Numbered from the stretch's first letter, positions 22,002-33,128 are shown. The stretch is 64,000 nt of DNA from Hirsutella rhossiliensis (GCF_020360975.1 NW_025408671.1:4092001-4156000); one strand, 5' to 3'. A program made the numbers and translations. Notes: generated from the letters alone by a model not told the origin.

Positions 22002-23651
22002 CGAGGGGTCTTGCTGCGCCTTTTTCCATTTTAACCCACTTGGGAGCGTTTCTTATCTTTTTATAAGCTTTTCCCACAAGCCGTCTGTAATGATGTGGGA
22101 GGCCTGGCTGCGAAAGAAGGACGTGAGGCACGCGCGGTCAGAGACGGACTGCGAGACGGGGCTTTTTGTGCAGTGCGCGTATCGAGTCGTTGGATTACGT
22201 GGCTCCTAAAGGTCTACGAGTCATACGATAAGCGGGAGGCTGTGTTTGGTGCGGCACTGGCCATGGGGACCAGGAGGGGGGAGGGCAATATATATGTGCA
22301 TGTGCTTCCATGTGCGGCCGCCCGATCGACGAGATAGAGTTGAGATAGCGCAGACTCGTGTGACAAGTCAGGGGCGGCCACATGGTGCGGCAGGCAATCA
22401 AAATGCCCTCTCTTTACATCCCTCGAGTCAGCCCTGTATGCTCAGCCTGCCGTGTGACTGGTCGAAACGGAAGACGCGCGTTGCCAAGGCGAGCCAAGAC
22501 GCCAAAAGGCTAAATGGAGGGGGAAAGAGGGCAAACCCGTCCGGAATCCCTGCTGGTGCCAAGTGGCCGTCTCCTATTCCTCGACGACGGGACCCGTATG
22601 CGTGGATGATGGAACCGGGGCAGCGGGCGGCCTCTCCGTACGGTTCAACAAACAACGTCGACGACGGCGGTGGAAGCGTCCTCGTATGCGAGGAGGCTTG
22701 GCGAGCGCGCGCGGCGGAAGGGTCGGGGCGGCCTCGTCGCGTAGAGGTCCAGACGTTGGCGATGACTCCGACACGGGACAAGGCCCATAGGGCAGGGTTC
22801 CGCGTCGCACCTTGGTCCCGAGCCAAGCCCAGCCCCATGCCCTGCGGCCCCCGTCAGCAAACAGCAGGAGTGGTGTGGGGGGGAGGTGGGGGGGGAGAAA
22901 GCTTTGCTCCTGCGTGCGTGGCGCGGAGGGCCGTGTCCATTCAGTGCTCGGTGTTGCACAAGGCAGCGCCTCATCCACCCTCGCCAACTTGGCTGCAGCT
23001 CTGGTTTTCCGAGACGGCCATGTCGTCATGTATGATGGCAGCCCTCGGACCGGCGTGGAATGCTGTCCGCGCCGAACGGAATCCGTCTTGTTCCTCGGTC
23101 CGGCGCGCCGTCCATCACTCACCGTGCGTCGCCCTGCCTCTGCCGTAAGCGGGCAGACAGACGGACGCACGCCGCGCCACCGTTGTCTTACAATACAAAA
23201 AGGCCCTTTATGGCAAAGAAGAGCACGGCTGACCTATCATCGGGCTACCCCGGGGGGCCGCGGGGTAGCGAAGCAAATCTACGAATGGCATTTCGTAAGG
23301 CTGACGATTACGTACTCCGTAGCGGCCGGCTTCTCCGCTTTGAGACTCGCAGGTTTGGCCTGCTGCTTGCTCTATGTATGTGCCCTCCAGTTTTATTTCA
23401 TTTCTTGCGTCTTCTGCTTCTGGTGAGTTTTGCCATGACCCCAGGGTTTCGTGTATGTAATAGACGTGAAGATGAACCGGGTCGGACATGAAGCCCGTGC
23501 AGACGCTCAAATCGGACCCCCCTGCCCCCACACCCGGTTCCTGGCTGATGACGACAGGACCCTCTCCTGAAACTCTATTAAGCCTCTGAGGCAGCTGGAG
23601 CAAAATAATCTCTACTTCGCTGGAAGCACCCCTACTTTTCTCAGCCTGCGA
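22002..23651. other. Intergenic, no supported gene
   Basis: Several open frames of up to 300 codons cover this GC-rich stretch on both strands. They are Arg/Pro/Ser-rich, without domains or splice-consistent continuity, so I regard them as chance frames. One TACTCCGTA word lies at 23313-23321. Confidence 0.5.
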
Positions 23652-24790
23652 TCAGCCGGGAAACTCGCGGCCGAATGTGACCATTTCCTCCAATTGGGTG
23701 CACACAACCTTGGCCACAAACTCTTCGGGATTGCCATCTTGTGCATCCTTGATCATTCGCAAATAGTCAGACCGTTCAGTGCCAAGGAAAACGACTGGAA
23801 AGTATCCCTGGCGAATCAAGAAGTCCTGCATTATCAACCTAGCGACTCTGCCATTGCCGTCGGGAAACGGGTGAATGTGCAGAAAATAGGCAGTCGCTTG
23901 GCAAGCGATGACGATCGGATGCAGATCTTTGATGCGGTGGGCTTTGTCTCGCCACTGGAAGAAGCGCTTCATCAGGGCCGGAACCTCGTCAGGATAAGGG
24001 AAAACGCGCAACGGATTGCTCCGGACGGTGATTGGGGCTCGTCGAAAATCTCCTGGCACGACTCTCCCTCCCCAGCTATTCGCATAGATTTTTTCCGAGC
24101 TCGTTTCCTTGATGATGAGAGCCGAGAGCGCCTGAACTTCATTCTCGTCAAGCCCAGCCGTACCGACGTTTTTCAAAGCCGTCTCGGTGACCCAATGAGA
24201 TGCCACGATGTGGTTTCGCAGCTCTGTGGCCTGGCTCACATCGGCCTCGGGTAGGATGGAATGAACTTCTGGGAGCGCTGACTGAGAAAGTTTGCTAGCA
24301 GACACAGATGCGAGGTCGACTTCCTTGAAAAAGGTCGAGGCAAGGTAGTCGTTGATCCGGATACTGTTGCCAAGATGAAGTTTATTATCCTCTATCGCCA
24401 CGGACTGATGCGCATATTTAGCGATAAGGCTACGAGAAATGTCACTCGTGCGGAGCTTGATATCACTCTTGTAGCTATCGATGTTGTCGAGGATCGAGGC
24501 ATGGCGCTGCACTGCGAGTCAGTCTCGAACCTGTTCAAGCATCGAATTAGGGGTTAAATGGTCACTTGGTTCAGGCTCGCGTAGCCGTTTCGCTCGCTAT
24601 CACCAGGATAATGGTAATCCTCCCAGACTTTCCCAGACTTGGCCAGCTTATTGTACTCGGGGCTGTCTCTTTCGAGATGGGTGAAGGGCGCGTATATCTT
24701 TTTGAGTAGGATGTTTCGCGGGTTAGTCGACGAGCTCATGCCACGCCCGAGAGCGGGCGTTGAGAGGAGAAAACCACGGACGAACACCAT
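23652..24790 (-). CDS. Fic-domain protein (AMPylase-type)
   Basis: Fic enzymes transfer AMP or other nucleotide parts to target hydroxyls. There are two inferred exons, 24790-24604 and 24511-23652, with a 92-nt intron, giving about 348 residues. The second exon has no in-frame ATG before conserved sequence, so it needs the upstream exon, which starts MVFVRGF and contains APFTHLERDSPEYNKLAKSG. The Fic core motif HPFPDGNGR is complete, with catalytic His near residue 276. Upstream, SVAIEDN (Ser99-Glu103) matches the class II inhibitory-helix motif [S/T]xxxE[G/N], except that Asp replaces Gly/Asn. The fold is followed by a short C-terminal helix. Fungal Fic proteins are often thought to be of bacterial origin; the intron shows it is adapted to the host genome. 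The donor GTGATA is weak, so exon 1 could be a separate small gene. Confidence 0.8.
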
Positions 24791-25755
24791 GGTTACTTGA
24801 GCAAGCAAAAGTGTAGAAGAAGGGTGAGAGAAAGGAAAAGAACACTGCAAGGTAAGGCTGGGGAACAAGGTGGGGGCACAAGGTGGGGGAAGTATGGTGT
24901 TTTAGGGAAGGGCTTGACAGGTGGGTACCTATTATAGGCCCACTCGTGCGTGATTGTCTGCCGCCGCATGTAAGTCGGTGTCGAAGGTCGAAGGAGTGTC
25001 GAAGACGAGGTCTGTGGGCTGTGGGTCCGTCCGTTTCGCAGGGGACCCCGGGGGAAATTCCCTCCCCAGCTTCGGAATGCATCCCACATCCCTCTGTTCC
25101 GCATCACGACTTAGACATGGGCTCCCATGTGTGCGTATGTGCCAAGAATGAATGGGGAGAACTAAGCCGTCCAGCAGCCCATGTCTCTGTGGACTCAGAT
25201 CTCCCACGCGCCGTGACGCCAACCGCCACCACCCTCGCTCTCACTCACTCACACGCAACTTGCACTCCCAAGGCTTGCGGCTCAAGCCAATCACTCACAA
25301 CGCAAAGCACGCTGTCTCGGCTGCCCACTTTACCCCAGGGCCCTGCCTCGCCGGGGGGAGGAGAAGCGTTGGTGGCGGTGTCGGGTCCGAGGTTTGAGCG
25401 CTTTCCAGGGTCTTCGTGTCAGGCTCTGCTGACTTTGGCTCTGGGCCAGCATGACGCTCGTTTCGTGTGTAGTGTCGTACTTTGCTGGCGTGGCCTCAGG
25501 CAGTTGAGCTCTCCAGAACGTTGCCCGTCTCCATAATTGGCCCATGTTTTGGAAGTGCCGGGCTATATCAGTCCCGCCACTGCCACTTGCCCATGCTCCT
25601 CCCACAGCGTCGAGAAAAGAAAAGGGTCCTGGAGCCCCCTTGTTCTTTCCTTCTACTTCACAATTCCATTCCTCTCTCCTTCATCACGTCATCTCCCATC
25701 TAGAGAAATCCATTGCAACAATCAGTCTTGTTCCCCGGCAGCGCTATAGTACGCA
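24791..25755. other. Divergent promoter region, Fic / cytochrome b561
   Basis: No supported gene. A pyrimidine-rich stretch precedes the cytochrome b561 start at 25756. Confidence 0.55.
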
Positions 25756-27023
25756 ATGAGGCTCACCAACAAGACGGCCATCGCCGCTGCCCTGGCCCTC
25801 AGTCAGTGCCCGCTCCCCCGTGCTTTCGTGGCCTTCGCTAACGCTCCTTGCAGATGTGGCCGAGGTTTGGGCCGCCACGGCCTTGTACTGCCCCGAGGCC
25901 GAGGTATGCTTCCGCTGGGGAGTGCCAGAGGCCGCCGCCAAGTCGGGCTCCGGCAACGTCTACTTCCAGCTCCGAGCCCCCGCCAACTACTCCTGGATTG
26001 GCCTCGGGACAGGATCCAAAATGCAAGGCTCCGACATGTTCGTCATGTACGCCAACGGTATGAACAACGTGACGCTCAGCACGAGATCCGGCACGGGCCA
26101 TACCATGCCGCAGCACGTGGAACGAAACGACGTCCAGCTCGTCGAGGGCTCGGGCATCAGCAACGGCCAGATGGTGGCCAACATCCAGTGCAATGGATGC
26201 AGCAAGCTCGACCTCTCGGGCTCTTCGGGCTGGATAGCCGCCTGGGCCCAAGGCAGCCCCCTGAACTCCAACAGCCTGACGCAGCGAATCTCCAAACACG
26301 ACGGCTTCGACAGCTTCTCGGTGGACCTCTCCAAAGCCACCGTCAAGTCGGACCAGAATCCCTTCGCAGGCCCCGCCGCCGCAACCAGCGGCGGCGACAT
26401 GGACGCCGTGTCGGGAGGGAATAGGGGCAGCTCGGGCAAGAGCTTGGGAAACATCCACGGCATCCTCATGGCCGTCGTCTTCCTCATCGGGTATCCGCTC
26501 GGGTCCACGCTCATGCCCCTGGTCGGCAACTGGATCCTGCACGCCAGCTGGCAGATGCTCGTCTTTGTGGGCATGTGGGCGGGCTTTGGCATTGGATATG
26601 TCATCTCTCGGCGTGAAGGTTACGTGAGTGTTCTGCTCTGCCAAGGGTTGATCAAGTCGCTAACAATGCCTTTGTCAGTTCTTTGCTGGCCCGCACACAC
26701 AGCTGGGCGTCATCTTGTGCGCCCTGCTTGGCTTGCAGCCCGCCTTTGGATCGCTGCATCACCTATACTTTGTCAAGCACCGGGAGCGCGGCGTCATCAG
26801 CCACGTGCACATCTGGTATGGCCGTGGGCTCATGCTCCTCGGCATCATCAACGGCGGCCTGGGCTTGAAGCTCGGGGGGTCGTCTCGCGGCTTCGTCACG
26901 GCGTACAGCGTCATAGCCGTCATCGTCAGCTTGATGTACATCGGCTCGATCCTGTTTCGCATGTCGAGGAGCAAGCAACGTCGCTTCAACGGCGGGCCCA
27001 AGTTCCGGGTCAACTCGATCTGA
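25756..27023 (+). CDS. DOMON (CDH-cytochrome) / cytochrome b561 ferric-reductase-like membrane protein
   Basis: Three exons are inferred: 25756-25801, 25854-26623 and 26679-27023, giving about 386 residues. The product starts with a signal peptide (MRLTNKTAIAAALAL). The outer domain resembles the heme-binding cytochrome domain of cellobiose dehydrogenase; Met in SKMQGSDMFVMY and His in TGHTMP are the likely heme ligands. A Gly/Ser-rich linker follows. The C-terminal half is a five-helix cytochrome b561 core with conserved histidines (IHGILMAVVF, ILHASWQM, GPHTQLGV, LHHLYF, HVHIWYGR). The C terminus is basic and faces the cytosol. Such proteins pass electrons across a membrane, probably from ascorbate or a similar donor. 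The substrate is unknown. Confidence 0.9.
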
Positions 27024-27828
27024 CCCAGGCGAGCCGAGTAAAGCTGGTTTACCGAAAGGGAAAATGTAAAGTCTTGGATGTGCCCCTGGTTGAGCGTGGA
27101 AAGGCATCCTATCCCGGCATCAGTGGTTTAGACCAGATCTGGACCCCCGCGCCGACGAGGAAGAGTAGAAATTTCCCAGCATTGCAGACAATAGTCAAAC
27201 TTGAAGCTATTCACACCGTCTTTTTCGTTATAATGCGAACGAGCCAGGATTACGCATGTCACATCCATATCAGCGCGCTCGCGCCGCACGCCTTTATCTG
27301 CCGAGGGTAACAAGGCTATACAAGTTATACTTGTTATGCGTCCCACTGTAGAGGGTGTAATTCCAAGTGAAAAGAGGCGCTTACCTTGATGCCCTAACTC
27401 TGCTGGGTCAGCTTCTCAGTGGCCCTTGCTGACATGTCGCTGCAAGGTCACAGGCAGCCCATGTCGAGAGAGGTCCGTCTCAACATGCGCACCGGGCCTC
27501 TGGTCATGGCATCCACTTCCGCGATTGGCATTGCCGTGGGCGCCTTGCTTAGTTGGTCCGTCGCTTTCCCGAGTCCCCTCTCCATACCCGGCATCAATGC
27601 AGCATATCATGCTCGGGTCGCAGCTTCGCCAATCTCTGGCTTCTGCGCTCCGGCCGCCGGCCCGATGCGGCTATTGCTGCATCTTAAGTCGGAACCGAGT
27701 GTCGCTTTGTTCTTACTTGACCCCCAAGGGTCGATTGTCGAGTCACCCATGGTTTGGGCTCCAGGACAGAGGTTCGTTGACGCTTGTGCAAAGCTGTGGA
27801 CGCAGAGGAACTGGCAGCATCATCGTCA
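27024..27828. other. 3' flank, no supported gene
   Basis: An AT-richer stretch follows the b561 gene. A 181-codon plus-strand frame (27419-27964) overlaps the opposite-strand orphan and has no recognisable features. Confidence 0.45.
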
Positions 27829-28500
27829 TCAAGTCCCCGCTTCATTCCCGAGAGCCGCTGGGCGCGGCGTGTATTGGTCGATGATGGGGGGGGCAGGCCT
27901 TGTACTTGTTCGGGCTGATCTGATTACTGTTAGGGAACAAGGCGCGAGAACTTGGCTGCAATAGTACGAACAAGATATGAAGTGCCCGGATTCCAGCTTT
28001 CGCTTGAGCTGGAAATAGTATTCGGCTATCTTGTCCTGCTCGACCTGAGCGGCTTCATCAATGACAACTGGTTCCGGCGGCCCATGGATGGCACGCGGCC
28101 CATGGATATCACGCCGGAGGGCATTGTATTTAGTCTCGATAATATCGAGTTGGCGCTCCCAGAAGGTCGGGTTGTCGAAGTTGGCGAACTCGCCCCCGCG
28201 ATAGGCAACTTGTCCAGTCTTATCGACATACACCTCGGCCTCGCGTTGGTGCTTGATGCCTTGGGGGCCCATATACCCAAAAGCCTTGATCGTGCCAAGG
28301 ATCTCGATCTTGGTGTCCTCGATCTGAGCAGCAGGCGACCAGACGGCAGTTGAAGATGGGGAGTAAGAGGGTTCACTAAGCAATCGGAGATTGGCCTCCG
28401 TCAGCTTCATCGTCATAGTGGCGGGAGGCAGCCAAGAGGAACAAGAGGTCGAAGTAGTGGCCTTGAAGTCGGATGCGGAGGGATGAGCAGCGAGCTGCAT
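27829..28500 (-). CDS. Orphan hypothetical protein
   Basis: A 223-codon frame with an ATG start. The central part, from IEDTKIEILGTIKAFGYMGP through AEVYVDKTGQVAYRGGEFA to FWERQLDIIETKYNALRRD, looks like a folded domain rather than noise. I do not recognise the family. After residue 180 the sequence turns Ser/Arg/Pro-rich and may be intronic or frameshifted. A second ATG 28 codons in (28416) could be the true start. It may be a degenerate gene. Confidence 0.45.
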   Translation of the reverse strand: MQLAAHPSASDFKATTSTSCSSWLPPATMTMKLTEANLRLLSEPSYSPSSTAVWSPAAQIEDTKIEILGTIKAFGYMGPQGIKHQREAEVYVDKTGQVAYRGGEFANFDNPTFWERQLDIIETKYNALRRDIHGPRAIHGPPEPVVIDEAAQVEQDKIAEYYFQLKRKLESGHFISCSYYCSQVLAPCSLTVIRSARTSTRPAPPIIDQYTPRPAALGNEAGT

Positions 28501-28936
28501 TTACTTGTGCGAGGGTGCATTTTCTTGATGCCCAGGTACAGAAGCTTATGATCGGGGTAAGAAGGTGGTGGTGGTCCAATCGGCAGTGCTACTCCAACCA
28601 GTGCCACCTAAAGGCGCAACCGGGTGCTGCGCGAGGGCACCTGATGCTGCCTTCAACGCACGAAAGCACGTGACGATAAGGCGCCGCCCTCAACGCACGA
28701 AAACACGTGAAGATAGGCATCCCGAATTCCTACATGCATGATGCAAGCCGACGTTGCGACCTCATGCGCAGATATCGATTGGCCATGGTGGTCCGACGAC
28801 GCGACAGCTCTCGGCGCTTAACGTGCATAGCTGTTCTGACTTCTATATACCAAAGGCGACGTGCTCGCCGTAAGCCATCGCCATCCTTCACCTGTCCTGC
28901 CACTTACACTACCTGTCACTAACAGCGCATTCCAGT
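28501..28936. other. Divergent intergenic region
   Basis: It contains a direct repeat of the CCTCAACGCACGAAA type near 28652 and 28690, each followed by CACGTGA. CACGTG is an E-box palindrome. No gene is seen. Confidence 0.5.
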
Positions 28937-29725
28937 ATGGCGCCCGGCGTCCTCGAGATTACCTCAAACAAGCGCCGCCTTCTTATATATAAGGAGAATG
29001 GCGACTTTGTGGTCGATGGCGAGGCCTTGAGCTTCGAGTCTGACCCGTACCATGAATCGACGGCGGACCACGACGACACGCGTAGGGACGGTACGCCCGC
29101 ACCCCAGTTTATCCGTCAGGGTCTCTTGCGCATCACCATGAGCTCCAAGCCTAAGGATGCTCATCTTGGCTGGATCTTTGGCAGTTATTGCCTCGCCTGT
29201 GATGTTCTGCTGGACGAGAATAGCCGCCGAGGAATCAGTGCCAAGCAGTTCGCCGTACGGATGCAGAAAGAGCCCGGCGTGTTTCTCATCGTCAATCTCA
29301 GCCGGCACGGCACCCTCATGAGGTCCACGGACCCTGCCTTGACTCTCGTCAAGTCGCAAAGAGCTTTCGGGGCCAGCGTGGGCATGAGAGACATGACGCT
29401 CCGTGTGGGTGACCTGGCCCTGGAGCTAACCTGCCCCAAGAACTCGGCGCACCCCGGCGAGTTTGAAGCCCACTGGTCCCGGCTCTATGCCGAGCTAGGT
29501 GCCCAAGTGCCGCCAATGACCGGCCTGGCTGTGAGTGCGGGGCCAAGCACCGCCCGCGCGTCGATAGAACAGCACGGGAACATGCCGAGCCCGCGGTTCT
29601 GCTATAGATGGGTCGATTGGATGGCCCGGCACAACGCAGAGCGGCAGGGTTTTGAGGGGCCCAGTTTGAGGTGGTCGAGTTTGAACTGGCAATGTATAAA
29701 GTGGCCGAGTTTGAAGTGTCAGTGA
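28937..29725 (+). CDS. FHA-like protein lacking a kinase domain
   Basis: This 262-residue frame resembles the N-terminal FHA-like module that precedes a kinase domain in a family of ascomycete protein kinases. Its features are LGWIFGSYCLACDVLLD, RRGISAKQFAVRMQ and FLIVNLSRHGTLM. FHA modules bind phosphothreonine. Here the frame ends about 60 residues after the domain (AELGAQVPPMTG), in a Trp/Leu/Ser-rich tail built from short repeats, and no kinase follows in frame. It is either a stand-alone FHA protein or a truncated relic. The SRPK-like kinase 0.4 kb downstream is a different type with its own start, so it is not simply the missing half. Confidence 0.6.
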   Translation: MAPGVLEITSNKRRLLIYKENGDFVVDGEALSFESDPYHESTADHDDTRRDGTPAPQFIRQGLLRITMSSKPKDAHLGWIFGSYCLACDVLLDENSRRGISAKQFAVRMQKEPGVFLIVNLSRHGTLMRSTDPALTLVKSQRAFGASVGMRDMTLRVGDLALELTCPKNSAHPGEFEAHWSRLYAELGAQVPPMTGLAVSAGPSTARASIEQHGNMPSPRFCYRWVDWMARHNAERQGFEGPSLRWSSLNWQCIKWPSLKCQ

Positions 29726-30101
29726 CCATTTCACTTCGCTCAGTACTGTACGCCTCGTTGTCTGTCTTGTGGATGATGCCAACTGCAGCCACGAAACTGC
29801 CTGAGCCTTGGGATGCTCCCCTGTTCCCCTTCCTTACCGCATGAGACATGCCGTAAAGTTGGCGTTACGCAGGTACTTTTGGACATGTTTGTTGCGTCGA
29901 ATCGAAGTCGCAATATTAAAGCCGATGCATATCAGGCGAAGCCCTGGCATCCTTACAAGCGAGGCCGATACACGGTCTTGCCTGCCGGCATTGAGATACC
30001 GAAATTCCTGTGATTTGGAGTGAATACATGTCTGCACGTGACGGCTCACCTTGCTTTACGGCCGCGGCAGGCGAAGCAATCATCTTTTTGTCGACCACTT
30101 C
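29726..30101. other. Intergenic, no supported gene
   Basis: It contains the probable promoter of the SRPK-like kinase. Nothing else is recognisable. Confidence 0.5.
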
Positions 30102-31508
30102 ATGCCCGCATATAAACGCGGCCATCGTCATGAGTCGCCTCTCTCCCTGTCGATTTCTCTTCCAGCACCGGCGCGCATTTTACCCTCTGTGCCCTACTCA
30201 AAGACGCCGACATCGCGCTTTGTCTACCAACTGATCGAGGAGGTGGAACGGCTGGAGTATTATCAGTCTGGGGGATACCATCCCGTCCAGATCGGCGACT
30301 CTCTTCAGGGGCGATACCGCATAGTGCACAAGCTCGGCCATGGCTCATTCTCAACAACTTGGCTGGCCCGGGACCAGCAGCTAGCAACCTATGTTGCCAT
30401 CAAAGTGGCCACCTCGGACTCAGACCACCATGAGGCCGACGTCTTATCTCGCATCACCGTGCCTACTCTTGAATGCAAAGGCCGTGGCAAACCCCTGCTC
30501 CCAGCTGTCCTTGATCGCTTCAGCCTCTGTGGACCTAACGGGACGCACTTTTGCCTCGTAACGAACCCGGCAAGATGTAGCCTTGCTGATACCAAAGAGG
30601 CGTCTGGTTCTGGTATCTTCCGGCTCCAAGTTGCCCGAGCTCTTCCCGCTCAACTTGCCATTGCTGTCGCACGAGTCCATGACCAGAAATATGTCCATGG
30701 AGGCAAGTATCATTGCCCTTTCTTAGTGTATTTTCTAACAATTTCCCCAATAGACCTTCATCTAGGCAATATCCTCCTACATTTGCCATCGGGTCTTAAC
30801 CATCTCTCAGAGGAGCAACTTTACCACAAGTTTGGACCACCCGAGCCCGAGCCTATCATCCGGCTAGACGGAAAGCCAATTTCGCCAAATATTCCTTCAC
30901 ACGCAATCTCGCCGGTATGGCTTGGCGAGCCTAGTGAGAATATCGTGCTCTCCAATGCGAAGCTCCTGCTTGTGGACTTTGGGGTAGCCTTTCGACCATC
31001 GGAAGAATCGAGGTTTCAGTCCTATACACCGCTCGAAATCCGGCCGCCAGAAGCCCGCTTTGAGCCGACAACGCCCCTCTCCTTTGCGTCCGATATCTGG
31101 AGCCTTGCTTGCACTATATGGGCCATTATCGGCCAGAGATCGTTATTTGACAGCCTTCTAGCGACTGAAGACGACATCACGTGCGAACATGTTGAGGCCC
31201 TTGGCTGTCTTCCACCAGAGTGGTTGGAAAAATGGGGAGCGCGGTCGGAGAGATTCACTAAAGCTGGTCAGGCCGTAGAGAGTCGATCTGTGTGGCCGTG
31301 GGATCAGCGTTTTGAGAATAGCATACAAGAGCCTCGGCGCGACAAGGGAATGGTGACCCTTGACATGAAAGAGAAGGATACTTTCTTCGCAATGATGCGG
31401 CGAATACTTGCGTTTAGACCTAGTGACCGGCCGACTGCCAGGCAAGTCTTGGAAACGGCATGGATGAGGGACTGGGCTCTGCCCGAGTTTGAGAAGATTC
31501 CAGAATGA
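30102..31508 (+). CDS. SRPK-like Ser/Thr protein kinase
   Basis: Two exons: 30102-30702 and 30754-31508, about 451 residues. The intron has a GC donor (GCAAGT) and a normal CTAAC branch site and TAG end. Removing it creates the catalytic loop HGDLHLGN, the form typical of fungal SRPK-type kinases. Other features are YHPVQIGDSLQGRYRIVHKL with GHGSFS, the ATP-anchoring lysine in VAIKVATS, LLVDFG, the APE-equivalent EIRPPEARF and a C-terminal helix region with ILAFRPSDRPTARQVL. SRPKs phosphorylate Arg/Ser-rich proteins, often splicing factors. The 51-nt intron has no stop codon in frame, so unspliced mRNA would still be translated with 17 extra residues just before the catalytic loop. Confidence 0.85.
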   Translation: MPAYKRGHRHESPLSLSISLPAPARILPSVPYSKTPTSRFVYQLIEEVERLEYYQSGGYHPVQIGDSLQGRYRIVHKLGHGSFSTTWLARDQQLATYVAIKVATSDSDHHEADVLSRITVPTLECKGRGKPLLPAVLDRFSLCGPNGTHFCLVTNPARCSLADTKEASGSGIFRLQVARALPAQLAIAVARVHDQKYVHGGKYHCPFLVYFLTISPIDLHLGNILLHLPSGLNHLSEEQLYHKFGPPEPEPIIRLDGKPISPNIPSHAISPVWLGEPSENIVLSNAKLLLVDFGVAFRPSEESRFQSYTPLEIRPPEARFEPTTPLSFASDIWSLACTIWAIIGQRSLFDSLLATEDDITCEHVEALGCLPPEWLEKWGARSERFTKAGQAVESRSVWPWDQRFENSIQEPRRDKGMVTLDMKEKDTFFAMMRRILAFRPSDRPTARQVLETAWMRDWALPEFEKIPE

Positions 31509-32431
31509 ACATTCTTTCCTGCAATCTATTATCTGCCAAACCTGAAGGATCCGGCAGTGTTCAGGGAAAGATGCAAGAAATGTGGACGAAGATGAGCCAA
31601 AGTACTCTTGGAAATACAATAACAGCATCACGGCATCAGTCTTAAATCGTACGATGGAACGGCAAACGCGGATACACTGGCGCAGGACGCAGGTTTCGAG
31701 AAGCCGAGGTAGCTGGGCTCTGGTCCATCAACTCTCGGCTAGAAGCGAACTTATGTCGGATCATTCAGAACTTGGTGGCGTCCTCGCGTCTTGGGGCTGA
31801 GTGGAAAAGGTAGCAACGCCGACGAGCTTAGTGCTATTTGGGGATATTCGAGGAAGCCCTGCCTGGGGGGGCATCCTCGTTTAGACATGTGTCCATTCGT
31901 CACGACGCAGTAGCAACTGAAGCGATCGTGAAGTGTCGACTCGAAAAGTAAACTGACTCGCCACCGTCGTCGAGCGGCCCACCGCAGGCGGGTATCATGG
32001 CCGCATCCCCGAAGGCGATCGGAGGCCGACTCAGCGTTGAGCATCGAGTCGTGTCAGCGAGCTCCATCAGGGCGATCGGCGGGGCTTCGGCGAGCTCGTC
32101 CATGCCTCTAGCCAGAAGCTGGGTTGAGACGTTATCGCAAGGATAGTGTCAAAGGATGCATAATAGCCTCGGAGGGGTTCTTCCATCCTGAGAGACTAAA
32201 AAGATTGAGAGGTCATGCGCATCCGTCGTGTTGTTGACGGGTCACGTGCCGCCAGCCGCGCGCGTTCTACCACAGTACCCGAGGAGAGGGGGTGGACACC
32301 TGAGGCACAAAGCCGTCCGATCTGGCCCGGCCGGGGGGGTAGCGACATCACGATTTTCACCCGCCCATCATCACCCGCTCTTCCGCAGCGCCTGTTCTCC
32401 CCCCATTGAGCACCACGCCCAGCCATTCACG
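31509..32431. other. Intergenic, no supported gene
   Basis: It contains the 3' flank of the kinase and the ATP14 promoter. Only chance frames are seen. Confidence 0.5.
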
Positions 32432-33128
32432 ATGCTCAGCCGTCTACCCAGGGCCTCGGTAAGTATCCGACTCTCTCTTCTCTCTGCCCGTCGCTTTTCC
32501 TGCCGGGCCGGTAGCCTGGCCGTAGCTGGGGAGCTTCTGTTGACCTCGTCTACCTCTGCAGCGCGCCAGCTCCATCATCGCCACCGTCGCTCGGTCGGCC
32601 AGAGCACACACCCAGGTCCGGAGCTTCATCGCTCCCACCGTCTCTCGGAGAGGTAGGCCCTCTTTTATCTCGCCCGAACCTCTCCCCCCCTACGTTCAGC
32701 GATCATTCCAAAGGCCACCTCTGCCGCTGCAACCACCACCAATTTGGACCCGCAGCCGACTCACAGCACTCGCAATTTCCCAATGACGACTCCTACCAAT
32801 CTCTCACCGCAGAAATCAGAAACAACCAAGAGCAAAGCTAACCAAAGTCTTCTCCGCAGCCGACTTCGTCCAGGAGCTCTACCTGAAAGAGCTCAAGGCC
32901 TACAAAGTCCCCCCCGTCAAAGAATCCGATGCCGAGGGCCAGGTCCAGACCTTCTCCATGCCCAAGACGCCCGCCTCCCCCGAGGAGACCGACCTCGCCG
33001 GTAACCTCAAGGAGTACGAGAGCATGGCCGTCGAGATTGAGGGCCAGGAGGCTTCCCACGGCGCCCACGGCGCCGCCTCGCTGCCCGACTGGCTCGAGGC
33101 CGAAGAGGACGAGCCCAAGGCCCATTAA
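32432..33128 (+). CDS. ATP14: Mitochondrial ATP synthase subunit H (Atp14)
   Basis: This is a peripheral-stalk subunit of the mitochondrial F1Fo ATP synthase. Three exons: 32432-32458, 32562-32652 and 32860-33128, about 128 residues. The first about 40 residues, rich in Arg, Ser and Ala (MLSRLPRASRASSIIATVAR), form a mitochondrial presequence. The mature part has the family segment ADFVQELYLKELKAYKVPPV and FSMPKTPASPEETDLAG, and ends in an acidic DWLEAEEDE tail. The third exon begins at the conserved ADFVQ. Introns of 103 and 207 nt have CTAAC branch sites. The short length and high charge match fungal Atp14. Confidence 0.92.

Noticed and set aside
22246..23148. A 300-codon plus-strand frame in the region after the Psk1-like kinase.
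   Set aside because: Random-looking composition, no domain, heavy overlap with other equally long frames on both strands, and no splice-consistent continuation.
27419..27964. A 181-codon plus-strand frame with a hydrophobic stretch.
   Set aside because: It overlaps the opposite-strand orphan protein, has no recognisable family and has an uneven composition. Kept only as intergenic.
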